Assembly: GCF_001445655.1 (NCBI RefSeq)
Contig: NZ_LNBE01000004.1
Coordinates: 3,111,218-3,175,217, forward strand
Direction of reading: 5' to 3'
DNA length: 64,000 bases
Origin: Streptomyces roseifaciens
GTDB lineage: Bacteria > Actinomycetota > Actinomycetes > Streptomycetales > Streptomycetaceae
Part shown: positions 16,373 to 25,266 of the stretch, piece by piece
How positions within the stretch are numbered: the first letter of the stretch is position 1
Layout of the letters: each line of letters begins with the position of its first letter
Notes under the pieces: generated by a model
What the model saw: only the letters and a program-made list of their open reading frames with translations
Databases searched by the model: none
Told to the model about the DNA's origin: nothing
Program-made: the position numbers and the translations under genes

Positions 16373-17435
16373 GGGCCTGTGCCAGCCCCCACAGCAGCAC
16401 GCCGGACAGGCACCACGCGCCCACCACGTCCAGCGGCCAGTGATAGCCGCACCGCACCAGGCCGACCGCGACGCCTGCGTTCAGGAGGACGTACGCCGCT
16501 GCTGCCCACGCGCGTGCGCGCGCGTGCCGGTTGGGGGGCCTCATGCCAGCAGGTTTGGCATGGGGCGGCACGCCGGCAGGGGCGGCGGCATGGGGCAGCG
16601 CACGGGCGGGCTCCGCATGGGGCGGTGTCACGGAGGCACCGGCATGCGGCGGCGTGCGGAACGAGTCGGCACGGGGCGCCAGAAGCAGCAGCACAGCCGC
16701 TCCGTATGCGACGGCGGCGGTGGCCGTATGCCCTGAAGGAAAGAAGCCGTCGTGCGCTCCGGTAGCGGCCATGGCCGGGGGCCCCGTGCGGCCGATCCAG
16801 GACTTCACCGGTACGACGACGGCCGGTACGGCCGCCATGGCGAGGGCCGCCCACAGCGGCGGCAGCCACGGCCTGGGGCCGCGGCGACGCAGCAGCGCGG
16901 ACACGGCCATGGCCACGACCAGCACGGGCACCGCAACCGATGCGTTGCCGAGGTCGGCGAGGAACTGCGCGACTGTGCCGGGGAACGGGGAGTCCGCCAC
17001 CGTACGGCCGAGGTCCTCGTCGAGCGTCCGCATGGGGCCGCGCACCGCGACCTGCCAGGTGACCAGAGCGAAGAGCAGCGCACAGAACGCCGGAAAGAGG
17101 CCGCGCACGAGGCGGGACCGTGCCGGCGGCCCCGGAACAGGGGGGGAGGTTCCGAGGCCGCCGTGAGGACCGGGGTGCCGCGCGCCCCGGGGGGTATGGG
17201 GCGGGCGGCCATCCGATCGGTGAGGATGTCCGGAGCCCAAGGCTCCAGTGGTGTGCGCGAAGGCACGGCCGGGTCGGCACTGGGGAAGTACCGGCTCGGC
17301 TCCGTCCGCAGTCCCCTGCGGACGAGGTGTTTCTCTCATCTGCAGAAACCGTACGGCAGGGCGGGCGGTCCGGACAGCCGGATCACCCGTCCACCACCCG
17401 CTCCGCACAGGTTCTTCACCCGCATCCCCCCTCAC
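16299..17435 (-). CDS. PAP2-family membrane phosphatase with a repeat-derived insertion
   Basis: The core holds the three PAP2 phosphatase motifs: KSWIGRTGPP, FFPSGHTATAAV and VRCGYHWPLDVVGAW, within hydrophobic helices. It likely dephosphorylates a lipid phosphate or pyrophosphate at the membrane. Between motif 2 and motif 3 is a Pro/His/Ala-rich loop with four PHA units encoded by CATGGGG-type repeats (16536-16660). The GTG at 17435 is six bases behind the gabT stop and has GAGGGGGG nearby. The first ~110 residues look unlike protein, so a later start (17339, or a GTG before LFPAFCALLFALV) is quite possible. The C-terminus overlaps the convergent gene by 74 bases. Confidence 0.8.
   Translation of the reverse strand: MRGDAGEEPVRSGWWTGDPAVRTARPAVRFLQMRETPRPQGTADGAEPVLPQCRPGRAFAHTTGALGSGHPHRSDGRPPHTPRGARHPGPHGGLGTSPPVPGPPARSRLVRGLFPAFCALLFALVTWQVAVRGPMRTLDEDLGRTVADSPFPGTVAQFLADLGNASVAVPVLVVAMAVSALLRRRGPRPWLPPLWAALAMAAVPAVVVPVKSWIGRTGPPAMAATGAHDGFFPSGHTATAAVAYGAAVLLLLAPRADSFRTPPHAGASVTPPHAEPARALPHAAAPAGVPPHAKPAGMRPPNRHARARAWAAAAYVLLNAGVAVGLVRCGYHWPLDVVGAWCLSGVLLWGLAQALTRPVRRPGPRRPRASTVPAAPDR
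16536..16660 (-). repeat. CCCCATGC repeats inside the PAP2 coding region
   Basis: Exact cores on the minus strand at 16558-16565, 16588-16595 and 16615-16622, plus a variant near 16645, are all read as Pro-His-Ala. They lie in one loop between two catalytic motifs. Confidence 0.78.
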
Positions 17436-17441
17436 CGGCGG

Positions 17442-18791
17442 CTACAGGCGGGCGAAAGCGGACTCGATGATGTCCAGGCCCTCGTTGAGCAGGTCCTCGC
17501 CGATCACCAGCGGCGGCAGGAAGCGCAGCACGTTGCCGTACGTGCCGCAGGTGAGCACGAGCAGGCCCTCCGCGTGGCAGGCCTTGGCGAGCGCGCCGGC
17601 GGCCTCCGGGTTGGGGTCCTTGGTGCCGGACTTCACCAGCTCGATCGCGATCATGGCGCCGCGGCCGCGGATGTCGCCGATGATGTCGAACTTCTCCTGC
17701 ATGGCGGAGAGGCGGTCCTTCATGACCTCCTCGATGCGCTTGGCCTTCGCGTTGAGGTCCAGCTCGCGCATGGTCTCGATCGCGCCGAGCGCCGCCGCGC
17801 AGGCCACCGGGTTGCCGCCGTAGGTGCCGCCCAGGCCGCCCGCGTGCGCCGCGTCCATGATCTCGGCGCGGCCGGTGACGGCGGCGAGCGGCAGGCCGCC
17901 CGCGATGCCCTTGGCCGTGGTGATCAGGTCGGGGACGACGCCCTCGTCCTCGCACGCGAACCACTGGCCCGTGCGGCAGAAGCCGGACTGGATCTCGTCC
18001 GCGACGAAGACGATGCCGTTGTCCTTCGCGAACTGCGCGATGCGCGGCAGGAAGCCCTTGGCCGGCTCGATGAAGCCGCCCTCGCCCAGCACCGGCTCGA
18101 TGATGATCGCGGCGATGTTGTCGGCGCCGACCTGCTTGGTCATGGCGTCGATGGCCTGGGCCGCGGCCTCCTCGGCGCAGTTCTCCGGGCCGGTGGGCCA
18201 GCGGTAGCCGTAGGCCACCGGCACGCGGTAGACCTCGGGGGCGAACGGGCCGAAGCCGTGCTTGTACGGCATGTTCTTGGCGGTGAGCGCCATCGTCAGG
18301 TTCGTACGGCCGTGGTAGCCGTGGTCGAAGACGACGACGGCCTGGCGCTTGGTGTGCGCGCGGGCGATCTTCACCGCGTTCTCCACGGCCTCGGCGCCCG
18401 AGTTGAACAGCGCGGACTTCTTGGCGTGGTCACCCGGCGTCAGCTCGGCGAGCTTCTCGCAGACCTCCACGTAGCCCTCGTAGGGCGTCACCATGAAACA
18501 GGTGTGGGTGAAGTCGGCGAGCTGCGCGGCGGCGCGGCGCACCACGGCCTCGGCGGAGTTGCCGACCGAGGTCACGGCGATGCCGGAGCCGAAGTCGATC
18601 AGGGAGTTGCCGTCCACGTCCTCGATCACGCCACCGCCGGCGCGCTTGGTGAACACCGGCAGCGTCAGGCCAACGCCACCCGCGACCGCGGCGTTCTTCC
18701 GGGCCAGCAGCTCCTGCGACTTCGGGCCGGGGATCGCGGTGACGATGCGGCGCTCCTGGGGGAGGGCCGGGCCTCCGGTCAGTTCGGTCAT
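17442..18791 (-). CDS. gabT: 4-aminobutyrate aminotransferase
   Basis: This 449-residue class III aminotransferase transfers the amino group of GABA to 2-oxoglutarate, giving succinic semialdehyde and glutamate. Evidence: NSGAEAVENAVKIAR (phosphate-binding region), FDHGYHGRTNLTMALT, the cofactor Asp in FVADEIQSGFCRTG, and the PLP-binding Lys294 in ITTAKGIAGG. The later GGTYGGNPVA segment is typical of the GabT group. GGAGCA lies upstream of the ATG. The gene is the natural last step for the amine oxidase and aldehyde dehydrogenases around it. A TGTCCG-TAC-CGGACA palindrome lies 110 bases upstream. The PAP2 gene starts six bases after its stop. Confidence 0.94.
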   Translation of the reverse strand: MTELTGGPALPQERRIVTAIPGPKSQELLARKNAAVAGGVGLTLPVFTKRAGGGVIEDVDGNSLIDFGSGIAVTSVGNSAEAVVRRAAAQLADFTHTCFMVTPYEGYVEVCEKLAELTPGDHAKKSALFNSGAEAVENAVKIARAHTKRQAVVVFDHGYHGRTNLTMALTAKNMPYKHGFGPFAPEVYRVPVAYGYRWPTGPENCAEEAAAQAIDAMTKQVGADNIAAIIIEPVLGEGGFIEPAKGFLPRIAQFAKDNGIVFVADEIQSGFCRTGQWFACEDEGVVPDLITTAKGIAGGLPLAAVTGRAEIMDAAHAGGLGGTYGGNPVACAAALGAIETMRELDLNAKAKRIEEVMKDRLSAMQEKFDIIGDIRGRGAMIAIELVKSGTKDPNPEAAGALAKACHAEGLLVLTCGTYGNVLRFLPPLVIGEDLLNEGLDIIESAFARL

Positions 18792-18900
18792 GAGGTGCTC
18801 CAGGGGGAGAGAACGGGCTTCGATCGGACTTTTAGTCGCAGGCTAGGGGCGGGAGCGGGGGTCGGGCATGTTCCGTTCGGGAGCAGTGGGCGCGTCGCGT

Positions 18901-18915
18901 TGTCCGTACCGGACA
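18901..18915. promoter_or_regulatory. Palindrome TGTCCG-TAC-CGGACA between gabT and the divergent ATPase gene
   Basis: Perfect 6-base arms in the 283-base divergent region. The half-sites also occur, inverted, at 2203-2224, and GTCCGTACCGG is shared with the hairpin at 2091-2130. A GABA- or polyamine-responsive operator is plausible (PucR is encoded nearby) but unproven. Confidence 0.35.
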
Positions 18916-19074
18916 TGGCGGCGGGTGACAGGGCCGTCAGCACGTTTCCCGGGTGATCATGCGCGCGGCATGGCCGGGGACGCTGAACTCGCCACGGCCG
19001 ACCACTAGATTGAGCGACGGCGCGCACTCAGACGAGAAAGCCAGAAGTCGGCCGGCGGGGGGCGAGGGGCAGCG

Positions 19075-21333
19075 ATGGAGCACGAGGGCACGTACGACGC
19101 ACCGGGCGCACGGGGCCGGCTGCCCGGGGCGGCCGGCCCGCCGCAAGCCCGGGCTGCCGGCGCCGGGCCCTGGCCCCGGCAGCCGGCAGGCCCCCCCGTA
19201 CCTCCGCCCATGCCCCGTGCGGCCCCCGTGGCGCCCCATGCGGCGCCCCCCGCCATGCCTGCGGAGGCCCCGCCCCCGCCCCGTGCGGTGCCGCCGCAGC
19301 CCGGAAGGGCACCCGGGGCGGCTCCGCAGGGTCGGTCCCCGTTCCTCACCTGGCTCCGCACGCCCCGTGTCGCCGCGGGCCCCGGCATCTGGGCGTACGG
19401 CTACCGCCCCAAGCCTCCGGAGGAACCGGACCGCATCCCGGGCCGGCAGCTCCTCAGCGGGGCGGTCATCGCCCTCCTGTGCGGCTGGCTGCTGGGGTCG
19501 CTGCTGTGGAACGGCTACCTCGGCTTCTACTGGCTGTGGCCGCTGACCGTCCTGACCCCCGACTCGTGGCACAGGGGCATGGCGGCGGTGTGGACCGTCT
19601 ACACCTATTACGCCGTCTGCCTGGGCGTGCTCGTCTACGTCTTCGGCCGCCTGGGGCGCTGGCCCCAGGTCTGGCGGCGGTACTTCGCGCCGCTGCTGGC
19701 GAGGCTGTGGGACGACGGCGGAGCCCTTCCGGCCGCCGTGGGAGGCGGCCCCCGCCAGGACCCGGCCGACTGGCCCCAGCTGCGCGCCGCGGGCGCGCAC
19801 GAGGCGGCGGAAAGGCTTGCCGCGGAGGCGCAGGCCGGGCTGATGAACGACGTCGACCACGCCCGTATCGAGCGGGCCTGGCAGACCGTACGCGTGCAGC
19901 CGGGACGGCTCGCCGCGTTCACGGAAACCGTTCTGCGGCACGGGGCGGCCGCCTGCGCCCACCCGTCCGGTGCGCGCGATCTGCCCGTACGCGCCGCGCG
20001 CCACGACCTCGTCACCCGGCAGGTGCGCATCGGCACCGCCGTGGACGACGAGCGCAACCCGTACGTGCACCGGGGCGCCGGATTCGCCCTCGACCCCCGC
20101 CTGCTCGGTACGTCCCTGCTCGCGGTCGGCCCGCCCGGCAGCGGCAAGACCGACCGGCTCATCCGCCCCGTGCTGGAGTCGCTGTGCCTGCAAGCGCTCG
20201 CCGGCCGGGCGGCCGTCGTCGCGGTCGGCGCGGCGGGGGCGGGCCTGGCGCCCGACGAGGCCTTCGACGTCGTGGTGCGTATCGGCCGACCGGACTCCGC
20301 GTACGACCTCGACCTCTACGGCGGCACCGACGACCCCGACGAGGCCGCCGCCGTGCTCGCCGAGGGCCTCGTGGGCGACCTCACCGCCATGCTGCCGGGC
20401 GAGGGGGTCCGCCGGGCCGCAACCGTGCTGGCCCAGATCCTCGGCCCCTACCGGGCCGCTCACGGCCGCTTCCCGTCCGTCCCCGAACTGCGCGAGCTCC
20501 TGGACGGCTCGCCCGCCGCCGTGGCCTCCCTGCGCGCCGCCCTGACGGACGCGGGGCATGAGGCCCTCATCCGCGAGCTCGACGCACGGGAGCGGCAGGC
20601 GCACCGCCCCGGCGACGCCGGCCCCATGCTCGCCGACCGCCTCGCGCTGCTCGACCGCCCCGCCTTCGCCCGCTTCTTCGACACCACCGACCCTTCGCGC
20701 ACCTTCTCCCTGCGCGCCCTGGAGCACCCCCTGCGCGTCCGGATCGACCTGCCCGAGCGCGGGCACGCCGAGGCGTCACGGATGCTGGCCCGGCTCGTCC
20801 TCGCCCAGTTCACGGAGTGCGCGGTCGCGCGGGGCGACCGCTCCCTCTTCGCGTGTCTCGTCCTCGACGACGCCACCCACACCGTCACCTCCGAGGCCGT
20901 ACGGGGCCTGGCGCGGCTCCGCTCGGCCAATGCGGGAGCGCTGCTCACCCTCCGTACGCTCGACGACGTACCCGACTCCCTGCGCAGCGCGCTGCTGGGC
21001 TCCGTCGGCTGCCGCATGGCGTTCTCCGGCGTCACCACCTGGGACGGTGCGCGCTTCGCGGAGGTGTGGGGCAAGGAGTGGGTGGAGACCCGCGATGTCA
21101 CCGACCGTCAGGTCATCGCCCACGAGCCGCTGACCCGCGTCACGCATGTGGTGCGCAGGCTGGTCACGGGGCGGGCGGTGACCGCGCAGTCGGTGACGGT
21201 GCGCAAGGTGGAGCGGGAGCGCTGGTCCGCCTCCGAGCTGGCGCACGCAGTGCCGGCGGGGCATGCGGTGCTGTCCGTGACCTCCGTGCGGGGGAACAGC
21301 GCGCCGCCGGTGCTCGTCGATCTGCAGCGGTGA
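19075..21333 (+). CDS. Membrane-anchored P-loop ATPase, VirD4/TraG-like
   Basis: This 752-residue protein begins with about 100 Pro/Ala-rich residues (one PHA repeat at 19234). Two membrane segments follow (LLSGAVIALLCGWLLGSLLW and WTVYTYYAVCLGVLVYVF). The ATPase domain has Walker A GPPGSGKT at residues 352-359; a Walker B-like FACLVLDDATHT; and a sensor region SANAGALLTLRTLDDVP. The layout resembles conjugation coupling proteins, yet no relaxase or other transfer gene is near. It sits between gabT and pucR, where similar ATP/GTP-binding proteins are conserved in Streptomyces, so a housekeeping or envelope role is more likely. Substrate unknown. Confidence 0.8.
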   Translation: MEHEGTYDAPGARGRLPGAAGPPQARAAGAGPWPRQPAGPPVPPPMPRAAPVAPHAAPPAMPAEAPPPPRAVPPQPGRAPGAAPQGRSPFLTWLRTPRVAAGPGIWAYGYRPKPPEEPDRIPGRQLLSGAVIALLCGWLLGSLLWNGYLGFYWLWPLTVLTPDSWHRGMAAVWTVYTYYAVCLGVLVYVFGRLGRWPQVWRRYFAPLLARLWDDGGALPAAVGGGPRQDPADWPQLRAAGAHEAAERLAAEAQAGLMNDVDHARIERAWQTVRVQPGRLAAFTETVLRHGAAACAHPSGARDLPVRAARHDLVTRQVRIGTAVDDERNPYVHRGAGFALDPRLLGTSLLAVGPPGSGKTDRLIRPVLESLCLQALAGRAAVVAVGAAGAGLAPDEAFDVVVRIGRPDSAYDLDLYGGTDDPDEAAAVLAEGLVGDLTAMLPGEGVRRAATVLAQILGPYRAAHGRFPSVPELRELLDGSPAAVASLRAALTDAGHEALIRELDARERQAHRPGDAGPMLADRLALLDRPAFARFFDTTDPSRTFSLRALEHPLRVRIDLPERGHAEASRMLARLVLAQFTECAVARGDRSLFACLVLDDATHTVTSEAVRGLARLRSANAGALLTLRTLDDVPDSLRSALLGSVGCRMAFSGVTTWDGARFAEVWGKEWVETRDVTDRQVIAHEPLTRVTHVVRRLVTGRAVTAQSVTVRKVERERWSASELAHAVPAGHAVLSVTSVRGNSAPPVLVDLQR

Positions 21334-21433
21334 ACCGGTTCGTGTTACCGGTGATTGCTCCACTGAGGCAGAATCGGTCGCAGATGTTCATACGCGACGG
21401 CACTTTTGCCACGACGCCCCTCCCGAAGGTGCC

Positions 21434-23089
21434 ATGCCCCTCACGCTCGCCTCACTCGTCCACCACTCCGCGCTGAAACTCACCGTCCTCGCGGGGGAGG
21501 ACCGGCTGGACAGGCCCGTCCGCTGGGCACACGTCAGCGAGCTGGCCGACCCCGTGCCGTGGATGGACGGCGGCGAGCTGCTGCTGATCACCGCGCTGAA
21601 GATCGACGCGGAGGATCCCGAGGCCATGCGGCAGTACGTCCGCCGCCTCGTGCGCGCAGGCGTCGTCGGCCTAGGCTTCGCGGTCGGCGTCAACTACGAG
21701 CGTGTGCCGGAGCCCCTGGTCGACGCCGCGAGGGGCGAGGGCCTGCCGCTGCTGGAGGTGCCTCGCCGTACGCCCTTCATCGCCATCACGAAGGCGGTGT
21801 CCGCAGCCATCGCGGCCGACCAGTACCGCGCGGTGACGGCCGGATTCGAGGCCCAGCGTGAACTGACCCGCGCCGCCTTGGGCCCGGACGGGCCGGCGGC
21901 CCTCGTCGCCCGGCTGGCCGCGCACCTGGACGGCTGGGCGGCGCTGTACGACGCCTCGGGTTCCGTCGTCGCGGCAGCGCCCGAATGGGCTGCGCGCCGG
22001 GCCGCGCGCCTCGGAGCGGACGTCGAGCGGCTGCGGGAGCGCCCCGCGCCCGCCACCGCAGTCGTGGGCACGGATCCCGCCGAGGAGGGAGCCGACCGCG
22101 TCGAGCTGCAGTCCCTCGGCTCCGGGCGGCGCGCACGGGGGGTCCTCGCCGTCGGCACGGGTGCGCCCCTGGGGACCGCCGAGCGCTACGCCGTGCACTC
22201 CGCCATCGCTCTGCTCACCCTCACCACCGAGCGCTCCCGGGCCCTGCAGGAGGCGGAGCAGCGACTGGGCGCGGCGCTGCTGCGCATGCTCCTCGCCGGC
22301 GAACCCGACCATGCGCGGGCCGTGGCAGGGGATCTCTACGGAAGCCTGCTGGACGCTCCGTTCCGGGTGATCGTCGCGGAGGCGGTGGAGGTGCCCGCCG
22401 ACGCCGACAGCGTCGGGCCTGAGGGGGAGGGCGAGCCCCCCGTGGAGCCGCTGGCCGTACTCGCGGACACCCTGGAGACCGCTGCGGGCCGGGTGGCGGA
22501 GCCGCTGCTGGTCGTCCCGGACGGCGACCGGCTCGTCGTCCTCGCACCCGACGGAGGGGCGGTCGCCGCGGCATGCGGGGAACACGCCCGCGCCATAGAA
22601 GCCCGCCGCGGAACGAAGGCGCGGCCTCGGGACCGCAGCGCTGCCGCCCCCGCCTGCGACCTCGTCATCGGCCTGTCCGCCCCCGCGGGGCCCATCGCGG
22701 CCGCGGCGGCCTTCCGCCAGGCGGAGCAGGCCCTGTCCGTCGCACGCCGCCGCGGCAGGGTCCTCGTGGAGCACGAAGAGGTCGCCGCCGGCTCGGTGCT
22801 GCCACTCCTCGCGGACGACGCGGTACGTGCCTTTGCGGACGGCATGCTGCGGGCCCTCCGGGAGCACGACGCGACCGGCCGCGGCGACCTCGTCGCCTCC
22901 CTGCGCGCCTGGCTCTCCCGCCACGGCCAGTGGGACGCGGCGGCGGCGGACCTCGGCGTCCACCGCCACACGCTGCGCTACCGCATGCGGCGGGTCGAAG
23001 AGATCCTGGGCCGCTCCCTCGACGACCCCGACGTCCGTATGGAGCTGTGGCTGGCCCTGAAGGCGACAGCGGCCTCGGGGCAGGAGTAG
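21434..23089 (+). CDS. PucR-family transcriptional regulator
   Basis: The 551-residue protein starts with the PucR N-terminal domain (LASLVHHSALKLTVLAGEDRLDRPVRWAHVSE in part, then DGGELLLITALKI). A central GAF-like or linker region follows, ending in a GGDEF-like C-terminal portion. The PucR helix-turn-helix at the end is readable as HGQWDAAAADLGVHRHTLRYRMRRVEEILGR. Family members respond to purine or amine metabolites and often activate transport and catabolism genes. Here it lies between gabT and an aldehyde dehydrogenase and is a good candidate for their control. GAAGGTG precedes the ATG. A small inverted repeat ACCGG-N9-CCGGT lies at 21334-21352 in the promoter. Confidence 0.9.
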   Translation: MPLTLASLVHHSALKLTVLAGEDRLDRPVRWAHVSELADPVPWMDGGELLLITALKIDAEDPEAMRQYVRRLVRAGVVGLGFAVGVNYERVPEPLVDAARGEGLPLLEVPRRTPFIAITKAVSAAIAADQYRAVTAGFEAQRELTRAALGPDGPAALVARLAAHLDGWAALYDASGSVVAAAPEWAARRAARLGADVERLRERPAPATAVVGTDPAEEGADRVELQSLGSGRRARGVLAVGTGAPLGTAERYAVHSAIALLTLTTERSRALQEAEQRLGAALLRMLLAGEPDHARAVAGDLYGSLLDAPFRVIVAEAVEVPADADSVGPEGEGEPPVEPLAVLADTLETAAGRVAEPLLVVPDGDRLVVLAPDGGAVAAACGEHARAIEARRGTKARPRDRSAAAPACDLVIGLSAPAGPIAAAAAFRQAEQALSVARRRGRVLVEHEEVAAGSVLPLLADDAVRAFADGMLRALREHDATGRGDLVASLRAWLSRHGQWDAAAADLGVHRHTLRYRMRRVEEILGRSLDDPDVRMELWLALKATAASGQE

Positions 23090-23169
23090 AGCCCTGGGGC
23101 ACCGGAAAGCCGGAAGGGGCGCCCTGTAAGCCCGAGGAGGCTCAAGGGTCCGCGGTCCGGCTCGGGGGA

Positions 23170-23300
23170 GGGCCGCATGGGGCCGCGGCCGGTCTCCCCG
23201 GCACGGCGCCGTGCCGGGGGCGAGCGCGTGGTGGCATGGGGCCCGTGCGGGTGGCGCCGGTGGCGCGCCCCATGCGCGCCGCATGGGGCGCGCCACCGCC
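23170..23300. repeat. CCCCATGC repeats and hairpin behind pucR
   Basis: Four exact cores: 23175 and 23234 and 23281 in reverse orientation, 23268 forward. The last two form the arms of a perfect hairpin (23258-23298). They occupy the centre of the 391-base gap 23090-23480; the rest of the gap shows no gene. Confidence 0.75.
23258..23298. terminator. Perfect 18-bp hairpin built from two opposed repeats
   Basis: Arms 23258-23275 and 23281-23298 are fully complementary around GCGCC. Each arm contains one CCCCATGC/GCATGGGG core. Probable terminator of pucR. Confidence 0.65.
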
Positions 23301-23480
23301 GGCCTCATGCCGTCGCGAAGGCCCGCAAGCCCTGAGCTCTGCAGGCGCACGAGGCGCCGCCACTCCGCCATTGCGGTGCCCCCCGCACCGGTACTGCTCC
23401 ACCGCGGACAATCGGCGCCCGGCCGCCCCGCACCTACCGTGGGGGAGCAATATCCACACCACTTGGGAAGGGCCGGGATT

Positions 23481-24926
23481 GTGACTGCTCCCCACGCGTT
23501 CTGGCTGGCCGGCCGCGAGGCCACCGGCGAGGAGACCTTCGACGTCACGAACTCCTGGGACGGCCGTCTCGTCGGCACCGTGAGCGTGCCCACCGAGGCA
23601 CAGGTCGAGGAGGCCGTGGCCGCCGCGCACGCCGTCCGAGAGGAGTTCGCGGCGACGCCCGCGCACGTGCGGACCGCCGCCCTCGACCACGTCGCGAAGC
23701 GGCTGACCGAGCGCACCGAGGAGATCGCCCAGCTCATCTCCGCCGAGAACGGCAAGCCCATCAAGTGGGCCCGCGGCGAGGTCGGCCGCGCCGTCTCCGT
23801 CTTCCGCTGGGCCGCCGAGGAAGCTCGCCGCTTCAACGCCGGCGACGCGCAGCGCCTCGACACCGACGCGGGCGGCACCGGCCGCCTGGCGCTGACCCGC
23901 CGCTTCCCGCGCGGCACCGTGCTGGGCATCGCGCCGTTCAACTTCCCGCTGAACCTGAGCGCCCACAAGGTCGCCCCCGCGATCGCCGTCGGTGCGCCGA
24001 TCATCCTCAAGCCCGCTCCGGCGACCCCGATCTCCTCCCTCGTGCTGGGCGAGATCCTGGCCGAGACGGACCTGCCGGCGGGCTCCTGGAGCGTGCTGCC
24101 GGTCCCGAACGACCGCATGCCCGCCCTCGTCCAGGACGAGCGCCTGCCGGTCATCTCCTTCACCGGTTCCGGGCCGGTCGGCTGGTCGATCCTCGACTCC
24201 GCCCCCCGCAAGCACGTCACCCTCGAGCTCGGCGGCAACGGTGCGGCCGTCGTCCTGGCCGACTGGTCCTCCGAGGAGGACCTCGACTGGGCCGCACAGC
24301 GCATCGCGACGTTCTCGAACTACCAGGGCGGCCAGTCCTGCATCTCGGTGCAGCGCGTCATCGCCGACGCCTCGCTGTACGAGCGCCTCGTGCCCAAGGT
24401 CGTGGCCGCCGTCGAGGCGCAGGTCACCGGTGACCCGTCGGACGCCGCGACGGACGTCGGCCCGCTGGTCAGCGAGGACGCCGCCAAGCGCGTGGAGTCC
24501 TGGGTGGACGAGGCCGTGGAGAAGGGCGCCGCTCTGCTCACCGGCGGCAAGCGCGACGGCGCGACCTACGCCCCGACCGTGCTCGCGGACGTGCCGGCCG
24601 ACGTGACCATCGCCTGCGAGGAGGTCTTCGGCCCCGTCCTGACGATCACCAAGGCCGAGGGCGAGGAGGCTGCTTTCGCCGCCGTCAACGACTCGCCGTA
24701 CGGTCTGCAGGCCGGTGTCTTCACGCACGACCTGCAGACGGCGTTCCGGGCGCACCGTGCGCTGGAGACCGGTGGCGTCATCATCGGCGACGTGCCGTCC
24801 TACCGTGCGGACCAGATGCCCTACGGCGGCGCCAAGCAGTCCGGCGTCGGGCGCGAGGGCGTGCGCTACGCGATGGACGACTACACCTACGAGCGAGTGC
24901 TCGTCCTGACGGGCCTGGCGCTCTAG
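23481..24926 (+). CDS. Aldehyde dehydrogenase, succinic semialdehyde/non-phosphorylating type
   Basis: This 481-residue ALDH is more distant from the two at 447 and 7727. It has IAPFNFPLNLSAHKVAPA, SFTGSGPVGW in the Rossmann turn, LELGGNGA with the general base Glu, and catalytic Cys287 in GGQSCISVQR. The GTG start at 23481 follows GGGAAGGGCC only loosely. Position next to pucR and gabT suggests it oxidises succinic semialdehyde made by GabT, completing entry into the TCA cycle; sequence alone does not prove the substrate. A strong hairpin at 24971-25011 ends the unit. Confidence 0.87.
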   Translation: MTAPHAFWLAGREATGEETFDVTNSWDGRLVGTVSVPTEAQVEEAVAAAHAVREEFAATPAHVRTAALDHVAKRLTERTEEIAQLISAENGKPIKWARGEVGRAVSVFRWAAEEARRFNAGDAQRLDTDAGGTGRLALTRRFPRGTVLGIAPFNFPLNLSAHKVAPAIAVGAPIILKPAPATPISSLVLGEILAETDLPAGSWSVLPVPNDRMPALVQDERLPVISFTGSGPVGWSILDSAPRKHVTLELGGNGAAVVLADWSSEEDLDWAAQRIATFSNYQGGQSCISVQRVIADASLYERLVPKVVAAVEAQVTGDPSDAATDVGPLVSEDAAKRVESWVDEAVEKGAALLTGGKRDGATYAPTVLADVPADVTIACEEVFGPVLTITKAEGEEAAFAAVNDSPYGLQAGVFTHDLQTAFRAHRALETGGVIIGDVPSYRADQMPYGGAKQSGVGREGVRYAMDDYTYERVLVLTGLAL

Positions 24927-24970
24927 CAGGGAACTGCCTGCAGGCACCTGCCCAGGCAGAGAAGTCCCGT

Positions 24971-25011
24971 CCGAGGGCCGGGGCGCGCACGAAGCGCGCC
25001 CCGGCCCTCGG
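24971..25011 (+). terminator. Strong terminator hairpin (18-bp perfect stem)
   Basis: CCGAGGGCCGGGGCGCGC and its exact complement flank the loop ACGAA, followed by CGTTTCTGCC. It is 45 bases behind the aldehyde dehydrogenase stop. Confidence 0.85.
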
Positions 25012-25049
25012 CGTTTCTGCCTGCGCCCCGCCCGGCCGTGTGCCGAGCC

Positions 25050-25110
25050 GCATGGGGCGCGGGGCCGGTGCCCCATGCGGTCCCCCCCCCGTGCGGCGCC
25101 CCATGCGGTC
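25050..25110. repeat. Three CCCCATGC repeats behind the terminator
   Basis: Cores at 25050 (reverse), 25071 and 25099 (forward), and a variant CCCCGTGCGG. They lie between the terminator and the promoter region of the next gene; the rest of the gap 24927-25266 holds nothing I recognise. Confidence 0.7.
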
Positions 25111-25266
25111 GGCCGCGGCGAGCGGCAGCGCCGCTCTTCGGGCCCGCCTCGCGCTCCCGTCTGGCCGGATCCTTGCGAGCCGTGGCAGTCAGGCCGCTCG
25201 TCGCCGTTCGTGATCTCCGGAAGTCTGGGGGTATCGAAACGGCACGACCGCAAGGAGCGCACCGTC

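Noticed and set aside
19075..21333. Evidence of an integrated conjugative element around the TraG-like ATPase
   Set aside because: No integrase, relaxase, excisionase or attachment-site repeat is seen and neighbouring genes are resident metabolic genes.
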